Shown here piece by piece: positions 37,901 through 46,900 of a stretch of 64,000 nt of DNA. How positions within the stretch are numbered: the first letter of the stretch is position 1; each line of letters begins with the position of its first letter. The translations under genes were made by a program, and so were the position numbers. The DNA lies in NCBI RefSeq assembly GCF_910592395.1, contig NC_088319.1, positions 1,118,001-1,182,000 on the forward strand, read 5' to 3'. Below the pieces are notes generated by a model that had not been told where the DNA came from, made no database searches, and saw only the letters and a program-made list of their open reading frames with translations. Source of the DNA: Lineus longissimus (lineage: Eukaryota > Nemertea > Pilidiophora > Heteronemertea > Lineidae).

Positions 37901-40900
37901 TCTCTATACGATTCTCCGTCATGAGTGGCAGATGCGGAACAGATATAACGCCCGGAGTATTCCGGTTGTGCGTTGTAAAGATAGAGGACACCAGAGCGTA
38001 CGCGATGACTGACGGGCAGAATACCGCGATCTCGGCTCCAGTGAAGCTCAAGGGCGGCATCTGAAAGTGTCGAATTGAAAACTCTAAAAGCGATTTTCTG
38101 AAATCACCTTACCAAGGGGTACATACACATGTATCGAATTTGAGATAATGGTCATTGCTGTTAAGAAACCACTCTAAATATTAGATGGTTTACGAGATTT
38201 CATGAGACTCGAGTGAGAGGATAAAGCCCTAAGGTGGTTCGTCACTGCCAAATCAAAAACACAACCATACATATCCAACCTTACATTATCCAGCATCATG
38301 AATCATTCGTACCACTTACCATGTTGGACACCAAGTAAAACAGACGAAAAACATCAAAGGCAACCGTGGTAAAACCAGGGCCTCCAGATTAAAAGGAAAA
38401 CACTCTACCAACTGAGCTAAAGAGAAATTCCCTTTAGTCTGTGCTAGAAGGAATCATGCCATCATTACAACTATATCACCATATCCACGAGCCCACAAGT
38501 ATCTCCCCAAGGGAAGAGGTGGACTTATTCTTCATCAGGACGAATCAGAAATAGTCGAAGTATGGGCTTACCTTGGGCACGGCAGGTAAACTCAACGTTT
38601 TCACCAATCTTAATCCTCTTTAGTCTGGCACCATCGATGCTGATGCCTCCATTGGGCAGTGGAGGGACGGTCGGCTCCCCAACCACTAAAGGAAAAGGAA
38701 ATTGTAATGACTTTACATGCAGGCCTACTTCTAAACTCAAGGGCATCATCAACATCAATTTGATTCTGCAACTTTTTATGTTTGTGTAATCAAAATATCA
38801 TTTTCGAAAAATATTGGTAGTACAAACAACAATTGTATTTTTATTTGGCCTCAGGGGATGAAGAACCTCAAAGCCTAGTGGTTAACACTGCTGGCTTCCA
38901 CGTAATAGAGCCTGGGTTCCTGGGGAGAACCCAGAGTCTAGTGGTTAACACTGCTGGCTTCCACGTAATAGAGCCTGGGTTCCTGGGGAGAACCCAGAGT
39001 CTAGTGGTTAACACTGCTGGCTTCCACGTAACAGAGCCTGGGTTCCTGGGGAGAACCCAGAGTCTAGTGGTTAACACTGCTGGCTTCCACGCAATAGGGC
39101 CCAGGTTCCTGGGAGAACCCAGTATCGTATTTCTGGATGAACCGGCGTGACTTTCAAGTAACTCAAATTCCTGGCTCTTCTCAGTCCATCGAATGCGCCG
39201 TAAAGCTGAGGCTCCTTGCATCGGTGTCTCACCAAGCGGGCAACATGCTACATCAACCTCTGGCCGAAGCTTGAGTCACTAGGCCAATAAACCAAATGGC
39301 GATATTCGTGACTAACAGTAGTGTCACGCAAAACCCTCATCCCGCCTTGGAGGAATATATCTAGTGAAAATCACCTCCAAGTGCCAAGTGCTATACCTAG
39401 GGGCATACCTATTATTTCCATTCTTTCTTCAACTCTTCCAGCATCATTTGAGGCGATGCAGATGTAAAGACCAGCATCTGTCACTGCAGCAGCATTGATC
39501 GTGTATCGGGCTAATCCAGGCTGAAATAAAACAAGCTACATGAAGATCAGAGCATCTGAAATTATTCGAAGTAACATGGATTTACCTGCGAGACACCAGC
39601 AAGATAAACCACAACTGAACAAAAACTAACATATATTGTGATACACCGTTCAAGAGGCTGATCCAGAAATAAAGTTGCCAGGGTAGGCCATGTGCCCACC
39701 TGCGGGCCATGACATGAATACGGATACCGTTCCGGTTAGAGAGAATTTGACCTCTGTTACCTTGGAAATTAGCAATGGTCTCTCTAGGCCATGCCCTGCC
39801 ACTACCAGTGAATGTCAGGCCAGTTATTCCGTAACTCAGTGTTTGGGGTTGGGGGAAGGCCTTGAAATTCGTTAATTGAGAACTTACCCTGGATACAGCC
39901 CGGGGGTCTGAACTCGGAGAGGCTGCGGTTCCCCGCGGCTGAACCCTCTGCCAGTAGACATTGGGGTTTGGTTCACCTTCAGCTCGGCACTCAAACACCA
40001 CAGGTTGACCAACACGGACTCGGATCGGGCTGGTCGGCTGGACAGTGATGCGTGGAATGGCTGGAAAAAGATTAAGATGATTGGAGTAGGCCCAGTATGG
40101 GTTGTTTGGTCACACTAAAGATATGGATCTATTATACTGACCATTGATATGAATAGAGCTGAGATATGGTCTAGTTGCCCATTCGAATCTTGAAAGAGGT
40201 CCCTGGTTCAAATGCCACATGATACGAGGCTCTAGGCAGATCTCTTTGTGTAATAGGGACTACGGTCTCAAATACTCAAGTTGATGTGCTTGGCTAAAAG
40301 GGCGGAAAGCTCTAAAATTGCGTTTCCGCCTACCTTGGACTCTGAGAGTAGCTGTTGCAGTCGTGGTTCCAGCGGTGTTGGTTGCCGTGCAGATGTAGGA
40401 TCCCTGCTCCGGTCCGTTGATGCGGTCAAATCTGATCACGCCATTCTCAAGGATCTGGGTGTTGGCCGTCAGTCTTTGGCCCTCCGCTCTGGAAACAAGC
40501 AACAAATGGGTTACAACTCAGCAAGATTCTGGCAGGAGATTATATCATCTTGTGGCATGGCTGATGAGAAAATCAATCGATCAAACTGTTTGTGTGCCAG
40601 AGGATAATCTGCGGTGTATTGGTTTTTTTAAGCTAGAGGGCTTGTCACAGCAGGCTAAAGTCATCTTCCTTATTCGTCAGTGTAAACTTTCTAATTGGTG
40701 GTATCATTCTACAGGGAGTATTCCACCTCCAAGGATGGAGGAGCAATTTGAATGAGCCACTTTAGTTAGGCACCAATTGGATTGATTGGCCTAGTGACTC
40801 GGTCTTCAGCCAGAGCTAGTGTCCACCACAAACCATGCTCATGTTTCTCACTTGGTGGGATATTTTGTTTTTCCAGGTGAACAGATAATGAACTTCAGAT

Positions 40901-43900
40901 TTATGTCTCATTCAAAGGCCTGCCTGCAATAGGTACATGGGCACGCATGTTCCAAGTTTCACGCAGTAGCCTGTGACAGTTATTTCCGACTGACACGCTA
41001 GGCCTAATAAAGATATGCTCCAGTGTTACCTTCGCCATGATAATGTCGGTTTCGGGTAGCCTGCAGTGACTCGGCACTGGAACAGAGCACTGCTACCAGC
41101 AGTCATCGTCTGCTGGGTCTTGGGGAAGATCTCGACTTGAGGGGGTTCACGCCCTGGAATATACAGCAACAACAACTGATAGGGACTAGCCTTCCTTAAT
41201 TTTTGACAGCAAGTATGATCATTTCGAATATACAGTGGATAACCTTGGATGACCAGAAATCAATCAGGGGTTTCAAGGACATACTAAGTCTTGGGCAGTA
41301 TTCCAATGTAAAGTTCCAGTCTTGAAATCGGTTCAAGTCATACTATAACAGTCCACTTACTTTCGACTTCAACCCTGGCGCTTGCTTGATTCTCTCCGAT
41401 AAAGTTCCGCGCGATACACTTGTAGATTCCTCGATCACTCAGAGATGCTCGAACGATTCGGAGGACATCATTGTTGACCTGAAATTTGAAATATTCATGT
41501 CTCTTTCAATGGACTTTTACGACTGAAGTTAAGTCAATGTCGAAGATCAAAAGTTACATATAAGTGTCTGTGTCTGTGAAAATGACACAGCATTATTAAC
41601 AACAGTGCTTTCTTTGATTGGTTTCAATAATCATAACAAATCACAGAAATGATGGATGCTCAGAGTAAAAGCCTGAACAATTTTCCATGAGAAAATGTTG
41701 TCTTCTTCTTCTTCAGTGTTCGCTCTGCACTTGGAGGGGTCATTCTCCTAGGAGTAATCCTCCTCCAAGGCGGGATGAGCGTATCCTGCGTGCCACTACG
41801 GTTAGGCACCAATTGAGTTTATTGGCCTAGTGGTCCGACTTTGGCGAGAGAGATAGAGTCCACGCAAGCTACTCATGTTTCTCACTTGGTGGGGTCTTAG
41901 CTTGCCCTGGCATAGACACCAGGTACAAGGAACCTCGGTTTTGAGTCTCGAAAAAAAAAAGGTTGTCTATATGACTGTCTTTACTTGCAAAAATATGCTG
42001 CTAAAATGCCAATGTCACATTGCCGGAATCGTAAAGTTAGTGGCTAAGTACCTGATGGTTACTAGTGAGGTCTCCACCACTCCACTGCCACGTGATCCTT
42101 GGCTGGGGCTGTCCCGTGACGACACATCGTAAGGTGCCCGACGTACCCTGGGCGAGGATGAGCTGGGCGGGATCAATGCTGGCCGCGGGGTGTGATTCTG
42201 GAAGTAAAATAAAAGATGTCATCATCACACTTTCTAATAAACTTTGACCTAGCAGCGTTATATCGAAAAGCTAGATAGGATTCTTAAGTTATCTAAGAAT
42301 CTTATTCACTTCTTAAGTAAGAATCTTAAGTTATCTAAGAATCTTATTCACTTCTTAAGTAAGAATCTTAAGTTATCTAAGAATCTTATTCACTTTCGCG
42401 TACAAATAATATGTAGATTAGTCACAAGATTCTTGCAAGATTCACAGTTAAGATTTCAACTAAGAATCTTACAAGAATTCGTGGTATCAATTTCTATTCT
42501 TAAAGGGCTCATAGTGAGCGTTTGCCATCTTATGAAAACGAGACCTAACGTATTATCACAAACGTTCATATCCTGCGACAAAGGTGTTTAGAATACTGCA
42601 CGAACCTTGCTGTCCTCCAACTACATACAGTGTCGCGATGACAGTACCCGTCTCGCCGGTTGTAACCCTCACATGACACTCATAATTCCCAGCATCCACT
42701 TTCCTCACATTCGGTATAATCAGTTCACCCCTCTCGACCCTTGACCCCTGTGGAAGCTGCTGTGCGCCCTGCTTGCTCCAGGTGATGGTGGCACGCTGGG
42801 TGCCTCGGACGGAACAGATGAACCGGGCCTCGGCGCCGACAGGAACTGTCAACTCAGAGCGCCGCAAGAGGGCAAAATTAGGCCCTGCGTCTGAAAAGCA
42901 AAATGAATACAACGTTGATTTCAGTCACTACTGGAGATAAGCTTTAGTCAGGTTTCATGTTCATGAAAGCATGAGCATGTGAAGATGACACTGTTATCCC
43001 TGCAGGTCAATATTTGAGCAAAGCTCTCGTTGAGGAGTAAGGACTGATGTTGAAACTTGCTGTGGAATGATGGTCACATGCAGTTATCCAAGAAACAAAG
43101 TAACTAACCTATTCATGTGACCATTCATTTGAATGTTCTCAATGTGGACTGTCTGGTGGTACCATTACTACACCTATAGACATGACCATACTTTGGAAAG
43201 CTCTCAGTGAGCACTTTTTATGGTACTATTAGTGAGCCTATGGACACGACATTTAATTTGAAGGCTCTCTGTGACAGCTTCTAATGGTATTATTAGTTAA
43301 CCTATAGACATGACCATTCATTGTAAAGCTCTCAGGGAGCACTTTATGATGGTACCATTGGTATCACAATTGATTCTATTTCGGGGAAACGGCAAATCTT
43401 TTGAAAACTTCCTGAAAAGCCCCACCCACTCATTTAAACGTTTACCCTACATACCTCCCTTCACATAAAGGATCGTCTTCGTTGAAGCTTCTCCAGCCGT
43501 GTTCGATGCTTTACAGGCATACTCAGCTTCGTCCGTCTTCCGTGCGAACGGAATGATGAAGACACCGTTGATAAATGTAGCCTCGGAGTTCAGCTGCCCG
43601 CTTGTACGCGCCCACTCCAGTGTGGGCTCTGGGCGGCCCATGGCGATACAGCGGAATTCAACGCGTTCGCCATAGTTGACTGCCTGGTAGCGAGGTTCGA
43701 TGCGTACAGTTGGCGACTCCACAGTAACTGGAAGAGCAGAAAAACACAAGGCTCTGGTATGGGAATACAAATTGCTGACATTGTAGTTATAATGAATGCA
43801 AATTTGTCCACACTTGGCATTAATAGCATTTTATAGACCTAGTCTTGTGAATTGCAAGAGATATCAACGTCATTAAGAGGTTTAACACATCTGGAAGTAT

Positions 43901-46900
43901 AAATTCTCATGTTTTTAACACAAAGTTCGAATTCAGTTCATGGAGACGTATACCTACGTTTTTCGCCTTGAAACTATAGGGAGCCAAACGTACATTTACG
44001 TCGGTTGGTGCTGAAGTGAACATATAAAGCATTGATAACACATGACGTACCTCCAACCGTTAGTGTAGCGATATCAGTGTCAATGCTGAACGGGTTGGAT
44101 CCCGTACAGACGTACGTTCCCGAGTCTTCAAGCTTTGCGTTAGGGATGGTGAGGACACCGTTCTCATCCATAGCCTGGTCAGGCAGATTCCCTCCTTGCT
44201 TGGTCCATAGCAGGTTGTAGGTGACCTGTGAGGAAGGGAAGCATCATGAGCTGAGGGCAAAATATGGGAACATTCTAAGGGAGAAAATCCCACATGTGCT
44301 TCTAAAGACAGGTTCTTTTTCTAGCAACTCTCCTTGAAATATCAGACACAGAACTAAAGCCCATTTTATGAAAATATGGCATCCACCTGAATTTTCGTTT
44401 TTTTACGAAGAAGATTTCTGTTTTGTTTATGTAAATGTCACTCAAACAACCTATTTTTTACAGTAGAGGTTGTGGCAACTTCCAAGGCATTGTCAATCCT
44501 GTGTCCCTATCAAAAATCAAGAACTTAGAATTACAAATCTCTCCTCCAAATGACGACTTCTGTACACTTGATAAAACCTCCCGTAACCGCCCTCTATACA
44601 GGATTAAGTAACTATACATTGAAGACAATACGTGAGACAGGAAATCGTTGTACCGTTTTTGTCGCAAGATTGTGTCATTATTACAGTTTGGGAAATTTCA
44701 AAAGGTTTTTATGAACAGTGCGATGCGTAGATATAAAGAGCAGCAGACAGGCGAAGAAAAAGCGGGTTAAAAGAGCAATTAAACCTTACCATAATGCCAT
44801 TGACCTGATCGAATCAAATGAATACATGATTAGATGTCTGCGATGATTGCGATTCCTGATCAAAACTCCATACGTTTTATAATCCTCGACGGTTTGTAAT
44901 CATCAATGCACATCCTATCCAGATCAGTCTCAGTCGTTTAATGCTTTGAAAACCGGGATAAATTCTGGCTGCATGCGCCGTTTGAGACTCGGGCCATAGC
45001 TCCACCAACTTTTTTCACAACATTTTGGAGTTAACCTTACCATGGCATTGCCCAATGATGACTGATTTGTCCTTCCGATTTCAGAGCATTTTGGTCAATA
45101 ATGAAACTCTAATTACAAAAAGTCCATTGCATTTTTAGCGAAATTCCAACTTTGATGCCAATTTTCTCAAAATGGCCAAAACGGATACTTTTTTGGCTTT
45201 GAAAATTTTTCAGAATTTTTAACTTATGAAAAATTCAAATCTGAAGGAAGAAAAAATTCCTAAGTCCAAATATTTTTTTCACTTGTTTTTTTTCTGCTTA
45301 AAATGAAGAAACATCATCAGCCCAGAAAATGTCTTGGCTTTGAAAAATTTTCAGAATTTTGAACTGATCAATAACTTCAACAATTTTGGCGGGAAATTCT
45401 AAAATACCTTGGTACCGTAAAGTCAACTTTTAAATGGAAAATGCATAAGCCTCGTTCTGAGAGCGGAGTGTTTTGGACACGCAACCAAGATGCCCTACCA
45501 AAGTTCCCTCGGGTTGCACTAAAATGTGGAACCATGCACACGTCACGTCAATGGAATTTCAGCTCACTTCAGAAGTTTGAGGCTCTCAAAACACTGCTTC
45601 AAACACAAATCAGTCAAGGAAGCATCAACCACCCTAAGTTTTTTAATGAGCACTACACATATTTGCCGAGAAAAACGCTCCAAATAGCCCATTTGCGCGG
45701 ATTTTAGCATCACTTGAGCGAGCCGATGCGGACTTCCTATGCGCGCTGTACAAAATGTACATGTCTCATATTCTGTAACGTTGCCGTAACATAATGTAAA
45801 CAATGGCGCTACCGGCGCTCCGGCCGGGCCGGCGATGGATGGAAGTTGCCAAATTCGCACATATTCAAGTTATTTTCGTGGCCTATCTTTTTAAGTTTGA
45901 GGTATTTTAGAATAGAAATTGAACCCTCGGCTTCGGACCTTGGTTGAGTTACCAAGACACTCTCGGGTGGAGCTAAAATTTCGTCCAAACCCACGCCTGT
46001 CGGCTCGGGTTTGGACTGTATTTTAGCTCCACCCGAGAGTGTCTTGGTAACTCAACCAAGGTCCTCCGCCTCGGGTTCAATTCCTTAAATATAATCATGC
46101 AATTTGTCCCCCGATTTTCAACTTCACTAACACGACCACCACGGTAACGCGACCATTCAACCGCGGTCCCATGAGTGGTCGTGTTACCAGGGTTCAACTG
46201 TATATCTCGTTTTGCAATGAAGCTGTTTTAACTTTGTCCCCAAACCTCTGTTGTGGGGCACTCTGCTTTTTATCACCAAAAATTGGAGACCTCCATGTTG
46301 GGGCAACCAAGGGTTAATGATGGTTGTGGGTTAGTAGTTAGCAGTAAGGCAAAAACAATGACAAAGCAGCCAGGGGCAGTGAACATTTTGGAAGAAATTA
46401 CAATCACTCCATCAGAAGAAGGTACAATCACTCCATCAGACCAAAATCGTAGATCTTGTTGCATGGGCACCCATGGGTTAATGATGGTCACATGATAGAA
46501 GTGAGAAGTGAGGTAAACGCAACAACAAAGCAGCCAGGGCCAGTGAAATAACTTTCAGTTCCCGAAAACTGTAAATCAGGATATGTTTCCCAACTTCTGA
46601 AAGGGTTAAAGCAGTTATCACATGATGTTATGCAAAAAGCAAGCGAAAAGCATATCAGACAGCAGGCATGCAAATTACAAAACTTGACCTCTGACCTGAC
46701 TGATTCCCGCGCAGACGAACCGCACGGTAGTACCAGCATCTACCGTCAAAAACTTTGGTTCTTCGACACGAACTGTGATGTCTTGTATCACTGAAAGCAT
46801 TGACGATAATATTTGAAATAAAAGAACAAAATTGAAGGTTATCATACAGACTTTAATATAAATATGTTATACAATTTGTTTACTCTATATTCATCCCTGC

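Larger units (their letters stand above)
39230..41945. repeat. three copies of a dispersed repeat (39230-39365 reversed, 40690-40880, 41705-41945)
   Basis: All share ttaggcaccaattgrgtt-tattggcctagtg, catgctcatgtttctcacttggtgg or the reverse, and a block with cctccaaggcgggatgag. Each lies in a different perlecan intron. No coding sequence. Confidence 0.7.
44226..46695. other. perlecan intron of 2.5 kb
   Basis: AT-rich with T-runs; contains the hairpin element at 45918-46082 and a direct repeat at 46296-46550. No exon recognised. Confidence 0.65.

Noticed and set aside
38369-38440. Functional tRNA-Lys gene
   Set aside because: T-arm consensus and acceptor pairing are missing.
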